From assembly GCA_002481545.1 (NCBI GenBank), contig DLEF01000066.1, positions 1-58,865 of the forward strand: 58,865 bases of DNA, written 5' to 3'. How positions within the stretch are numbered: position 1 is the first letter of the stretch; every line of letters begins with the position of its first letter. This document shows positions 25,459 through 33,357 of the stretch, piece by piece. The translations under genes were made by a program, and so were the position numbers. The stretch comes from Cyanobacteria bacterium UBA7753 (GTDB lineage Bacteria > Cyanobacteriota > Vampirovibrionia > Gastranaerophilales > Gastranaerophilaceae). A model generated the notes under the pieces. That model was not told the DNA's origin and made no database searches. It saw only the letters and a list, made by a program, of their open reading frames with translations.

Positions 25459-26805
25459 TTAAACTTCTACATTTGCCATCATATCGACAAGAGTCTGAAT
25501 TGTAGATTCCATTGTTACACTGTCGGATACTCTCTGTTGAAGAAATGCATTTATCTGTGGCATCATCTCGATTGCGGTATCAAGTTTTGGGTTACTGCCC
25601 GGCTGATACATCCCTACATCAATCAAGTCTTTGTTTTCTCTGTACAGAGACAGTAACGTCCTCAATTTACCTGCAGCCTCTTTGTGCTCAGGCGATGCAA
25701 TAGCCGACATAAGACGGGAAATACTTCCGAGGACATCAATTGCAGGATAGTGGTTTGCCTCGGCAACTTTTCTGGACAAGAAAATGTGACCGTCAACAAT
25801 ACCACGGACAATATCGACGATTGGATCCGAAATATCATCACCTTCCATAAGTACTGTATACAGTGCCGTGATAGAACCTTTAGGGCTGTTTCCCGCACGT
25901 TCCAAAACTTTCTGTAACCATGAGAAGATTGAAGGCGGATAACCTTTCATTGTAGGCGGTTCACCCAAAGACAGCCCGACTTCACGTCCTGCCATCGCAC
26001 AACGTGTTACGGTATCTGTCATAAGGAACACTTTCTTTCCTTGGTCTCTAAAGTATTCACATACAGCGGTTGCGGAAAGCAATGCTTTCTGTCTGATTAA
26101 AGGCGGTTGGTCACCCGTTGAACATACAATAACGGATTTTTTCATACCTTCAACGCCTAATGAATCTTCAACAAACTCTTTAACCTCACGACCACGTTCT
26201 CCGATTAGTGCAACAACGTTGACGTCGGCATCAGAGTTACGGGCAATCATACCAAGCAGGGTACTTTTACCTACACCTGAACCCGCAAACAATCCTAAAC
26301 GCTGTCCGCAGCCCATAGTCATACATCCGTCTATTGCACGGACACCCGTAGAGAACATCTCCGTGATAATAGGTCTTTCAAACGGTCCAGGAGGCGGGCC
26401 TTCAATGTTACGCCAAAGGGCACCTTCCGTATTCAAAGGTTTTCCGTCAATAGGTTCTCCCATAGGGTTAATCAGTCTGCCCAACAGAAAATCCCCTACA
26501 GGAATACATATAGGGCTCCCAGTAGTCTCAACAAGACTGCCTTGTCCGATACCCGTACCGTCAAGTAACAGAAGTAATTGCGCAACATCCCCTTTGAATG
26601 CCGCAACCTCTGCAGGTTTTTTCTTTCCGTCACTTGTTTCTATATAGCACAAATCACCTATCTTCAACCCCGGAAGTTTAACCTCAACCGTTAACCCCAA
26701 AAGCTTTGATACGGTTCCTTTGAATTGATATAATTTAGTACTGTTTAACTTGTCTTTTAAACGCGAATTTAACGCGTCCATATATTCTGTATAATTAGAT
26801 ACCAT
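25459..26805 (-). CDS. fliI: Flagellar/type III export ATPase FliI
   Basis: 448 aa. This is the hexameric ATPase that energises flagellar or type III protein export at the inner membrane. Walker A is AGSGVGKST (residues 174-182), Walker B is KKVFLMTDTVTR, and the signature GYPPSIFSWLQKVLERAGN distinguishes FliI/YscN from F1 beta and Rho. The N-terminal beta-barrel (25-95) and C-terminal helical domain are complete. It stands between the GLUG copy B gene and the rubrerythrin gene, without other flagellar genes. Its proximity to sigma-28-driven GLUG genes supports export of their products by this apparatus (inference). Confidence 0.93.
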   Translation of the reverse strand: MVSNYTEYMDALNSRLKDKLNSTKLYQFKGTVSKLLGLTVEVKLPGLKIGDLCYIETSDGKKKPAEVAAFKGDVAQLLLLLDGTGIGQGSLVETTGSPICIPVGDFLLGRLINPMGEPIDGKPLNTEGALWRNIEGPPPGPFERPIITEMFSTGVRAIDGCMTMGCGQRLGLFAGSGVGKSTLLGMIARNSDADVNVVALIGERGREVKEFVEDSLGVEGMKKSVIVCSTGDQPPLIRQKALLSATAVCEYFRDQGKKVFLMTDTVTRCAMAGREVGLSLGEPPTMKGYPPSIFSWLQKVLERAGNSPKGSITALYTVLMEGDDISDPIVDIVRGIVDGHIFLSRKVAEANHYPAIDVLGSISRLMSAIASPEHKEAAGKLRTLLSLYRENKDLIDVGMYQPGSNPKLDTAIEMMPQINAFLQQRVSDSVTMESTIQTLVDMMANVEV

Positions 26806-26876
26806 ACTTACATTCTAACATATATTTTGATTGTTTTCATATTATTAAATATTTTTTAATAATTATATTTCGGATT

Positions 26877-26908
26877 AAAAAAGAGAGAATGACTTTTTCA
26901 TTCTCCCT
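26877..26908 (-). terminator. Intrinsic terminator after the rubrerythrin gene
   Basis: Minus strand: GGGAGAATGA-aaaag-TCATTCTCTC followed by TTTTTT, placed 26 bp after the rubrerythrin stop. Confidence 0.9.
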
Positions 26909-26933
26909 TTTCCGCAAAGTTATAATCTTTCAA

Positions 26934-27473
26934 TTATGAAAAATATCTTTTCAACAATCCGTCGAAACCGCGACCGTGTCTTGCTTCATCCTTAGCCATT
27001 TCGTGAACTGTATCATGAACTGCATCATAACCCAATTCTTTAGCTCTCTTAGCAAGTTGCAATTTACCGTCGCAAGCGCCTTGTTCAGCTTCCGCTCTCA
27101 TCTCTAAGTTTTTCTTAGTTGAATTAGTCAAAACTTCGCCTAACAATTCAGCAAACTTAGATGCGTGTTCAGCTTCTTCATAAGCGTATCTTTTATAAGC
27201 TTCCGCTACTTCAGGATATCCTTCTCTTTCGGCTACTCTTGCCATTGCAAGATACATACCTACTTCAGAGCATTCTCCGTTGAAGTTTGCTCTTAATCCT
27301 TCCATAACTTCTTTATCTTCAACTTTGCCGTCGCCTACTTGGTGTTCACAAGCGTAAACTTTTTCGCCATCAACTACTTTAGTAAAAGTCTTTGCCCCAC
27401 AGATAGGACATACTTCAGGAGCTGTATCAGCCTCTGTAGACCAACCGCAAACCGTACATACAAATTTAGCCAT
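26934..27473 (-). CDS. Reverse rubrerythrin (rubredoxin domain first)
   Basis: 179 aa. A rubredoxin-like Fe(Cys)4 domain comes first: CTVCG (C6, C9) and CPICG (C22, C25). The diiron four-helix bundle follows: EGLRANFNGECSEVGMYL, YEEAEHASKF, EMRAEAEQGACDGK and DEARHGRGFDGLL. The domain order is opposite to classical rubrerythrin. These enzymes reduce H2O2 and O2 in anaerobes. RBS AAAGGAA upstream. It lies 24 bp after the ferritin gene, so the two form an oxidative-stress and iron unit. Confidence 0.95.
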   Translation of the reverse strand: MAKFVCTVCGWSTEADTAPEVCPICGAKTFTKVVDGEKVYACEHQVGDGKVEDKEVMEGLRANFNGECSEVGMYLAMARVAEREGYPEVAEAYKRYAYEEAEHASKFAELLGEVLTNSTKKNLEMRAEAEQGACDGKLQLAKRAKELGYDAVHDTVHEMAKDEARHGRGFDGLLKRYFS

Positions 27474-27497
27474 AATTTTTCCTTTCTTTTATTTTTA

Positions 27498-28007
27498 CTA
27501 GCCGATTACCGGTGCAACAAATGTTCTTGTTGCCAAATCTTTATCTAACATAAGAAGAGCTTTCTTATCGTCACCGATAAGTTTCAAAGATGCAAGCACT
27601 CCGCCTACGTTTGACTCTTCTTCAACTTGTTCTTTTAAGTACCAATCCAAGAATGATAATGCTGCTCTGTCTTTTACTTCATCAGCTACATCCATCAAAG
27701 CATTTATTCTTGAAGTTACATATTGTTCGTGCTTTAAGGTTTGTTCAAAAACTTCCAATGGTGTCTTTCCTTCAACCTCAGGTTTGTCGATAGCAAGAAG
27801 TTCAACCTTTCCGCCTCTTTCGTGTACATAATCGTACATACCCATAGCGTGTGCGTGTTCTTCCTGAACCTGTACATCAAACCAGTTTACGAACCCTTGC
27901 AAGTTCAATTCTACAAAGTATGATTTCATTGCAAGGTATAAGTATTCCGAATAAAACTCTTTATTTATTTGGTCATTAAAAGCCTTTTCCATTTTTTCGT
28001 TTAACAT
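27498..28007 (-). CDS. Bacterial non-haem ferritin
   Basis: 169 aa. The ferroxidase centre is visible as E17 (NKEFYSEYLYLAM), the EEHAHAMGMYDYV helix and the LKEQVEEESNVGGVL helix. It oxidises and stores Fe(II) in a 24-mer shell, limiting Fenton chemistry. RBS AAGGAG upstream of the ATG. Co-transcribed with the reverse rubrerythrin. Confidence 0.94.
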   Translation of the reverse strand: MLNEKMEKAFNDQINKEFYSEYLYLAMKSYFVELNLQGFVNWFDVQVQEEHAHAMGMYDYVHERGGKVELLAIDKPEVEGKTPLEVFEQTLKHEQYVTSRINALMDVADEVKDRAALSFLDWYLKEQVEEESNVGGVLASLKLIGDDKKALLMLDKDLATRTFVAPVIG

Positions 28008-28108
28008 AGTTCCTTCTCCTTATTTTATGAGTTTTACAGTGGCATATTTTATACCGCCGTTGTTCTACTATTATAACATGAACATAAAAATTTTATATGT
28101 AGCAATGT

Positions 28109-28651
28109 CTATATATTTTTACCCATATTATAAGCCTGTTCCATATAATCCCTACGGGTGCTTACTTCTTTCGGCTCATTTACTCCGCCTGCTTCAACAA
28201 AACCTTTCAAATGTACATTATTCAGGCATCTCATCCATCCGTTTACACCGTGCATAACTGTTTGTATAACATCTTTTTCATCTGATTCCGAAGTAGTAAT
28301 TAGATAAACTTCATGAAAATTATGATTTGATGTATATAGAGAGCTTGCTCTGTCTATCATTGTTTTCATCTGCCCCGACATTTCATAGAAATATATAGGA
28401 GTTGCCCATACAATGACTTCCGCATTTTTCATCTTTTCCGTTATTGCATTCGCATCATCCTTTATTACACATTTGCCTAGCTTCTGGCATGCAAAACACC
28501 CTTTGCAAAATTGGATATTTTTACCCTTCAATGATAAAAATTCGACATCATTGCCTGCGTCTTTTGCTCCGCGCTCTGTCTCGTGTGCCAAAATCTCCGA
28601 ATTTGAATGGTTCCTCAAACTCGTTGATATAATCAATACTTTCTTAGCCAT
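28109..28651 (-). CDS. Flavodoxin-fold iron-sulfur flavoprotein / NADPH-dependent FMN reductase family
   Basis: 180 aa. The N-terminal strand and phosphate-binding loop ISTSLRNHSNSEIL bind FMN. CKGCFACQKLGKCVI is the cysteine cluster of iron-sulfur flavoproteins (CxxCxxCxxxxxC). VIVWATPIYFYEMSGQMKTMIDR is the family signature. It probably transfers electrons or reduces quinones or disulfides. AAGGAG lies upstream. It follows the ferritin pair in a redox-rich block. Confidence 0.88.
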   Translation of the reverse strand: MAKKVLIISTSLRNHSNSEILAHETERGAKDAGNDVEFLSLKGKNIQFCKGCFACQKLGKCVIKDDANAITEKMKNAEVIVWATPIYFYEMSGQMKTMIDRASSLYTSNHNFHEVYLITTSESDEKDVIQTVMHGVNGWMRCLNNVHLKGFVEAGGVNEPKEVSTRRDYMEQAYNMGKNI

Positions 28652-28795
28652 AATTTATACTCCTTATTCATACACTAAACACCGATTAAATAATTATATT
28701 ATAAATTAGGATTATGTAAAGATTGCCGATTGAATTAACAGGTTATTAAAAACTATAACTTCCTGTTATAATGTAACAAACAGAGGAGTATAACT

Positions 28796-29341
28796 ATGGA
28801 AGAAGTAAGAATAGATGTAAATAACCAGAGCCCTGACAGAATTGCAGAGGCAAAACGCTGTGCGGATTTGTGTTTCAGAATAAATCAAACCAATCCGACT
28901 AATCCTAAGATTAAAGATTTATTTGATGAGTTATTCAATCACACATTAGGGGAAGGGACGGTTATAAATCCTCCGTTTTATACTATTCTTGCGGACAAAG
29001 TCAAAATCGGGAAAAATGTTGTTCTTATGAACAATTTTCAATGTATGTCTGCGGGCGGGCTCACGATTGAAGATAACACTATGATATCTTTGAATTGTAC
29101 TATTGCTACAAATAATCACGATATGTATGAGAGAAATATCATAACCTGCAAACCCGTTCACATAAAACGAAATGTATGGATTGGGGTAAATGTAACAATA
29201 CTCCCCGGAGTAACTGTCGGAGAAAATGCGGTAATTGGTGCGGGTGCCGTTGTTACAAAAGATGTTCCCGATAACGCCGTAGTTGTCGGCTGTCCCGCAA
29301 AAGTTATTAAGTATCTTGATGCTGATAAATTCAAAAAATAA
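28796..29341 (+). CDS. Hexapeptide-repeat O-acetyltransferase (maltose/galactoside acetyltransferase-like)
   Basis: 181 aa. The left-handed beta-helix comes from hexapeptide repeats (VKIGKNVVLMNN, IGVNVTILPGVTVGENAVIGAGAVVTKDVPDN). The catalytic-type His is in NNHDMYERN, and the end VVGCPAKVIKYL is the family signature. The usual N-terminal maltose-acetyltransferase domain is short here. RBS GAGGAG. Substrate unknown. A second relative lies at 43388-43951, which favours different sugar acceptors. Confidence 0.88.
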   Translation: MEEVRIDVNNQSPDRIAEAKRCADLCFRINQTNPTNPKIKDLFDELFNHTLGEGTVINPPFYTILADKVKIGKNVVLMNNFQCMSAGGLTIEDNTMISLNCTIATNNHDMYERNIITCKPVHIKRNVWIGVNVTILPGVTVGENAVIGAGAVVTKDVPDNAVVVGCPAKVIKYLDADKFKK

Positions 29342-29380
29342 CATGTTTGAGTTAGAATTATTTCATAAGGGGATATTAAA

Positions 29381-29638
29381 ATGGCAGTACAAAGAGTAAA
29401 TTATTCAATATATGTAAACAGTCCTAAGACAAACGGACAACAACCGACAGCACAAGATTTGATAAACGTCGGATATATGGCAGGGCGTTTCGGTATCAAC
29501 CTCGACGGAAACCCGAATGAAAGTAACAAGCCTAAATTTACGGATAAGGGAGTACAAATCAACGTTAACTCTTGCACCGCTGATTTATTGGAAGACAACC
29601 TCAAAAAATCAGGTGTACAATTTGACCGTATGGCATAG
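29381..29638 (+). CDS. Hypothetical small protein
   Basis: 85 aa, begins MAVQRVNYSIYVNSPKTNGQ. No membrane segment or known motif; mixed alpha/beta with one Cys (NSCTADLLEDNL). It follows the acetyltransferase by 39 bp with AAGGGGAT upstream of the ATG. Unrecognised, possibly lineage-specific. Confidence 0.6.
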   Translation: MAVQRVNYSIYVNSPKTNGQQPTAQDLINVGYMAGRFGINLDGNPNESNKPKFTDKGVQINVNSCTADLLEDNLKKSGVQFDRMA

Positions 29639-29692
29639 AGGGGTAAATATTAAAGAATAATTTCCTTAATAACTATAAGTGTAAAACTGTAG

Positions 29693-30766
29693 TTATTTAT
29701 TTCTGTATACCCAAGCATCATCACGTAATTTGATTGTGAATGTAGTATTAGCCGGAACAATTACTCTTCCGCCTTTACCCAAAACCGCAGTTACAGGAGA
29801 TGATATTGTACTTGCCGCAACAAGTATGCATCCGCCCAAATACGGGAACGGTGCTAAGATTACGCCTGCGCCTTTGTTTGCGAGTTTAGTTGATGTTTTA
29901 GACCATTTTGAGAACATTTTTTGTCCCCATTTAGCCTTCTTTCCAACGGTTTTCCAATATGTATGTTCGCCTTTTAGGTTGCTGAAATATACATCATCTG
30001 TTTTTATTTTTGTTATTTTTGCGTTGAGTGCGCAATTGTGTCCGTTTATGTTTGCGGATTCAACTTTTAATTTGATTAGACCGCCGTTACAGGATAATTG
30101 CGGACTGTGCGCATCAACTACTCTTGCCGTGAATTTTGTATTCTTAGGTATTCTGTAATATGTTGTATTGAACTCATGTGTCGAATATAAATCAACTGTG
30201 CGCCCTTCAGGTAAATAATCCGTTATTTGGGATTTGTTGATAACTCTAAATTCCGTTCCTTTAGGTAAAATCGCTACTCTGCCTGCAGGTTTGCTTTGTT
30301 TTGTTGCCTTAGTGTTATTAACTGCAATAGTTTTAGTATCTTTGTATTTAGACTTCACAACCGAGTCATCAATAATCAAATCGCCTATTACAAAATTGCA
30401 CGGTGTGAGGGCATCTTTGTTAGGCATTCTCCCGCTGTAAACACCGTTATAAGGTGCAACGGATGAGCTGTTCGCACTCTTCGGCAGTGACGGTACCGTC
30501 GGCAACTTCGCAGGTGTTACAGTTGTCGGAGCCGACTCCGTTGTAATCTGTTCCGTTGTTTTTACCGCAGAGGTATTACTGTTCGTTTTTACGGGCTGAA
30601 ATATCTTATTTGTTGTCGTTTGATTTGTGGTCTGACCTTTAGAATAATGGGTTCTGTTTGTATCCGTGACGGTAGAATCCAAATCAAGTGCAAATACAGG
30701 CATGAGAGCCAACATTTGTGCAAATAATATCAGCGATATTTTTTTAGAGAGTTGCAAGATATTCAT
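29693..30766 (-). CDS. Exported Thr/Ser-rich protein of unknown function
   Basis: 357 aa from the ATG at 30766 (SMNILQLSKKISLILF..), preferred over an upstream start because the signal peptide (about 1-26, cut after VFA) then begins correctly. A Thr/Ser/Pro linker covers 30-115. The folded part has a TEFRVINKSQI / RVVDAHSPQLSC / AGVILAPFPYLGG series of strands and a Gly/Ala-rich hydrophobic hairpin (GVILAPFPYLGGCILVAAST) before the end. The start overlaps the glutamate-synthase gene by 23 nt. It may be a periplasmic or surface component. Confidence 0.65.
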   Translation of the reverse strand: MNILQLSKKISLILFAQMLALMPVFALDLDSTVTDTNRTHYSKGQTTNQTTTNKIFQPVKTNSNTSAVKTTEQITTESAPTTVTPAKLPTVPSLPKSANSSSVAPYNGVYSGRMPNKDALTPCNFVIGDLIIDDSVVKSKYKDTKTIAVNNTKATKQSKPAGRVAILPKGTEFRVINKSQITDYLPEGRTVDLYSTHEFNTTYYRIPKNTKFTARVVDAHSPQLSCNGGLIKLKVESANINGHNCALNAKITKIKTDDVYFSNLKGEHTYWKTVGKKAKWGQKMFSKWSKTSTKLANKGAGVILAPFPYLGGCILVAASTISSPVTAVLGKGGRVIVPANTTFTIKLRDDAWVYRNK

Positions 30767-32114
30767 TGATTGCCTTTGCCGCTTTCTTTCCTGCACCCAT
30801 TGCGTTGATGGCGTTTGATGTCCCTACAGGGGCAACGTCACCGCCTGCGAATATGTGAGGAACCGATGTTTCTCTTGTTGTTTCATCTACAGAGAAATAA
30901 CCTTTTCTGTCTGTTTGAAATTCTATTCCGTCATCCTTTGCAGATTTTTGGATAATCGGGTTAGGTCCTGTACCGAGTGCAATTATAACAGTATCTACAT
31001 CTAATGTATCATATTTGCCCGTGCCTACAGGTCTGCGTCTTCCTGATTCATCAGGCTCGCCAAGTTCACATAATTCAAATTTCATTCCGCCTACGTAACC
31101 GTCTTTGTCGATGATTTCGTAAGGTGCGTGTAAGAACTTAAATTCAACTCCCTCTTCTTTAGCGTGTCTGATTTCTTCCAATCTTGCAGGGAGTTCTTTT
31201 TCAGTTCTTCTGTATACGATGTAAACTTTTTCAAACCCTACTCTTACTGCGGTTCTTGCAGCATCCATCGCAACGTTTCCGCCGCCGATTACCGCAACCT
31301 TTTTACCAACCTTTAGCGGGGTTGCGTTTTCAGGTTTGTTTGCACCCATAAGGTTAACTCTTGTCAGGTATTCGTTTGCAGAGAATACACAGTTAAGGTT
31401 TTCACCTTTGATGTTCAACATTTTTGGAAGTCCTGCGCCCGAGCAGATGAATATTGCATCAAATCCGTCGTCTTTCAGTTCTTTAAGGGTGATTGATTTC
31501 CCAACAACAACGTTTTTGCGGAACTCAACCCCCATAGCTTTAAGGTTATTGATTTCCTTATCCAAGACTGTTCTCGGCAATCTGAAAGGCGGAATACCGT
31601 ATCTCAATACACCGCCGAGCTTGTGTAAAGCTTCAAATACAATGACTTCGTGACCGGCTTTTCTTAAATCTGCAGCTGCCGTCATACCTGCACAGCCTGA
31701 ACCTACAATTGCAACCTTCTTGCCGGAAGGAGTGATTGTAACTTTTTCGGCACTTGTTTTATCTCCGACGTATTTTTCTAAAGCTCCGATTGCAACGGCA
31801 TCGCCTTTGATACCTAAAATACAATTGCCCTCGCATTGTCTTTCCTGCGGGCAAATTCTTCCGCAAACAGACGGTAACATACTTGTTTGTCTGATTATGT
31901 CCCCGGCTTTATCAATATTACCTTCTTTAACCTCTTTTATAAAATCAGGTATTCTGATGTTTACGGGGCAACCTTCTACACAACGAGGTTTCTTACAATG
32001 CAGACATCTTGTTGATTCGTTTTTTGCCTGTTCATCGGTAAAGATTTCTTCTACCGGATTAAAATTGTGTCTGCGCTCCATTTTATCTTGTTCTACGGGA
32101 TGTTGACGTTCCAT
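30744..32114 (-). CDS. gltA: NADPH-dependent glutamate synthase-type oxidoreductase (GltA/NfnB family)
   Basis: 456 aa from the ATG at 32114, which has AGGAG 8 nt upstream; a second ATG two codons earlier is too close to it. It has the N-terminal ferredoxin-like cysteine domain (CLHCKKPRCVEGCP and CGRICPQERQCEGNC), FAD site (VAIVGSGCAGMTAAADL) and NAD(P) site (VAVIGGGNVAMDAARTA), ending DVAPVGTSNAINAMGAGKKAA. The family either forms glutamate or acts as NfnB in electron bifurcation. No NfnA partner or large subunit is adjacent. Confidence 0.88.
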   Translation of the reverse strand: MERQHPVEQDKMERRHNFNPVEEIFTDEQAKNESTRCLHCKKPRCVEGCPVNIRIPDFIKEVKEGNIDKAGDIIRQTSMLPSVCGRICPQERQCEGNCILGIKGDAVAIGALEKYVGDKTSAEKVTITPSGKKVAIVGSGCAGMTAAADLRKAGHEVIVFEALHKLGGVLRYGIPPFRLPRTVLDKEINNLKAMGVEFRKNVVVGKSITLKELKDDGFDAIFICSGAGLPKMLNIKGENLNCVFSANEYLTRVNLMGANKPENATPLKVGKKVAVIGGGNVAMDAARTAVRVGFEKVYIVYRRTEKELPARLEEIRHAKEEGVEFKFLHAPYEIIDKDGYVGGMKFELCELGEPDESGRRRPVGTGKYDTLDVDTVIIALGTGPNPIIQKSAKDDGIEFQTDRKGYFSVDETTRETSVPHIFAGGDVAPVGTSNAINAMGAGKKAAKAINEYLATL

Positions 32115-32238
32115 ATTCATAACTCCTCTTTTTAAATCTTATTGATTATTATTTTATCTCAAAAATAATAATAGTTAAATTATTATAAAATAAGTATAAA
32201 AAATAAGGCAATCGCGCAAAAATCTATACATAAAAAAA

Positions 32239-32299
32239 GTGTATATACTTCGTAACAGAACATATATACACTCCGTTCATGGAGTTATGAGACTCCATG
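32239..32299. repeat. Two tandem perfect hairpins
   Basis: GTGTATATA / TATATACAC (32239-32247, 32263-32271) and CATGGAGT-tatgag-ACTCCATG (32278-32299). They sit between gltA and the zincin-like gene. Neither has a T-run. They may be stabilising 3' structure or a small RNA; no assignment. Confidence 0.6.
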
Positions 32300-32408
32300 G
32301 ATGGTCATGGACAAAATAATCAAAATGAAACTTTTATTGAAATGTTTATAAAATCTTTTTAGGTTAATACTCCTTATGTTATGTTGATACTTTGGGTTGA
32401 TTTAATTA

Positions 32409-32981
32409 TTATCTTCTTTCTCTTACAGCCAATTGGTTTTGATAAAACTTGCTGTTTTGTATTCTCTTTTCTATAAGGTTATAAGAGTCGGTTGAATCGT
32501 TGTATTGACACACTAACGTATTTAATCTGTTGGATAGTTTGCTCGGTTTATAAAACTTCCCCGGAACTTTTAATATCGACCAATAGTAGGCTTCTTTTTG
32601 GGTTGCGAGGACTTCTTCTTCCATAGTTGCTCTGTCGGATTTATGGAAACTTTCGTGTGCTATGAGACACGCAAGCTCTTCCGTTGAGGCTCCTCTGTAT
32701 CTGGAGTTTATAAGTATATATCTTTCGCCCCAGTTATCTACCGAATTAATCGCAAAATGCGTTTGATAGTTTATATTTATCATTGCAAGGTCATAAAAAA
32801 TAATCTTAACGGAGTTTTCCTGCAGATTATTAAAGACTTCGTCCGCTCCTATGTTATCCAATAACTTCAACGCCGACACGACATCTTCATCCTTGGAGAA
32901 GCTTCGCACGTTCCACGCGAAGGCGCAATTTGAACAAAATATGACTAAGCACATGAGTGCCGATAACATTCTAACAAACAT
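32409..32981 (-). CDS. Exported zincin-like protein under sigma-28 control
   Basis: 190 aa from the ATG at 32981, with AAGGA 9 nt upstream; the ATG three codons earlier abuts that site. The signal peptide is about 1-23 (MLSALMCLVIFCSNCAFA). The motif ELACLIAHESFHKSDRATMEEEVLA contains HESFH (HExxH) with a Glu-rich helix downstream, as in small zinc metallopeptidases. The rest is unrecognised. Upstream is a complete FliA-type promoter. It may trim or release exported surface proteins; that is inference. Confidence 0.7.
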   Translation of the reverse strand: MFVRMLSALMCLVIFCSNCAFAWNVRSFSKDEDVVSALKLLDNIGADEVFNNLQENSVKIIFYDLAMININYQTHFAINSVDNWGERYILINSRYRGASTEELACLIAHESFHKSDRATMEEEVLATQKEAYYWSILKVPGKFYKPSKLSNRLNTLVCQYNDSTDSYNLIEKRIQNSKFYQNQLAVRERR

Positions 32982-33041
32982 AATACACATTCCTTATTTG
33001 GTTGGTTGTTATATATACTTATCTAATTCCTTGTGTTTATA

Positions 33042-33068
33042 TTTACGGCATTTTTTTCAAAAACTTTA
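33042..33068 (-). promoter_or_regulatory. sigma-28 (FliA-type) promoter of the zincin-like gene
   Basis: Minus strand: TAAAGTTT (33061-33068), 11-bp spacer, GCCGTAAA (33042-33049); -35 perfect, spacing exact. The predicted leader is about 55 nt to the ATG at 32981. Confidence 0.85.
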
Positions 33069-33313
33069 GGATTTTATTTAAACTTGTTAATAATATTTAA
33101 TAATATTTTTTATAATTGTCCCGTATGTGTTGTTATAACTGCTTTTTATTTTATTGGATGACGTTAAGTTTTGTAAAGTTGATGCTTAAATATAGAACGA
33201 AAGGAATTGTCTTATATTATCGTAAATAATTATGTAATGCTTTTCATTGCTTGATTTCAGTATCTTTTCTTAGAATTATACCCTGTTTGGCTAGGTTAAT
33301 AATCTCAGAGTAC

Positions 33314-33343
33314 TTTTATCGGGACATGTTATATCCGATAAAA
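33314..33343 (+). promoter_or_regulatory. Inverted repeat next to the RBS of the diiron-like gene
   Basis: TTTTATCGG-N12-CCGATAAAA, a 9-bp perfect palindrome directly followed by AAGGAAGGAG. It could be an operator or an mRNA hairpin that sets ribosome access. No regulator is assigned. Confidence 0.55.
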
Positions 33344-33357
33344 AGGAAGGAGACATT

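Larger units (their letters stand above)
32982..33357. other. Divergent intergenic region between the zincin-like and diiron-like genes
   Basis: No gene. It contains the sigma-28 promoter (33042-33068), an AT-rich stretch, and an inverted repeat TTTTATCGG/CCGATAAAA at 33314-33343 next to the rightward RBS. Confidence 0.7.
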
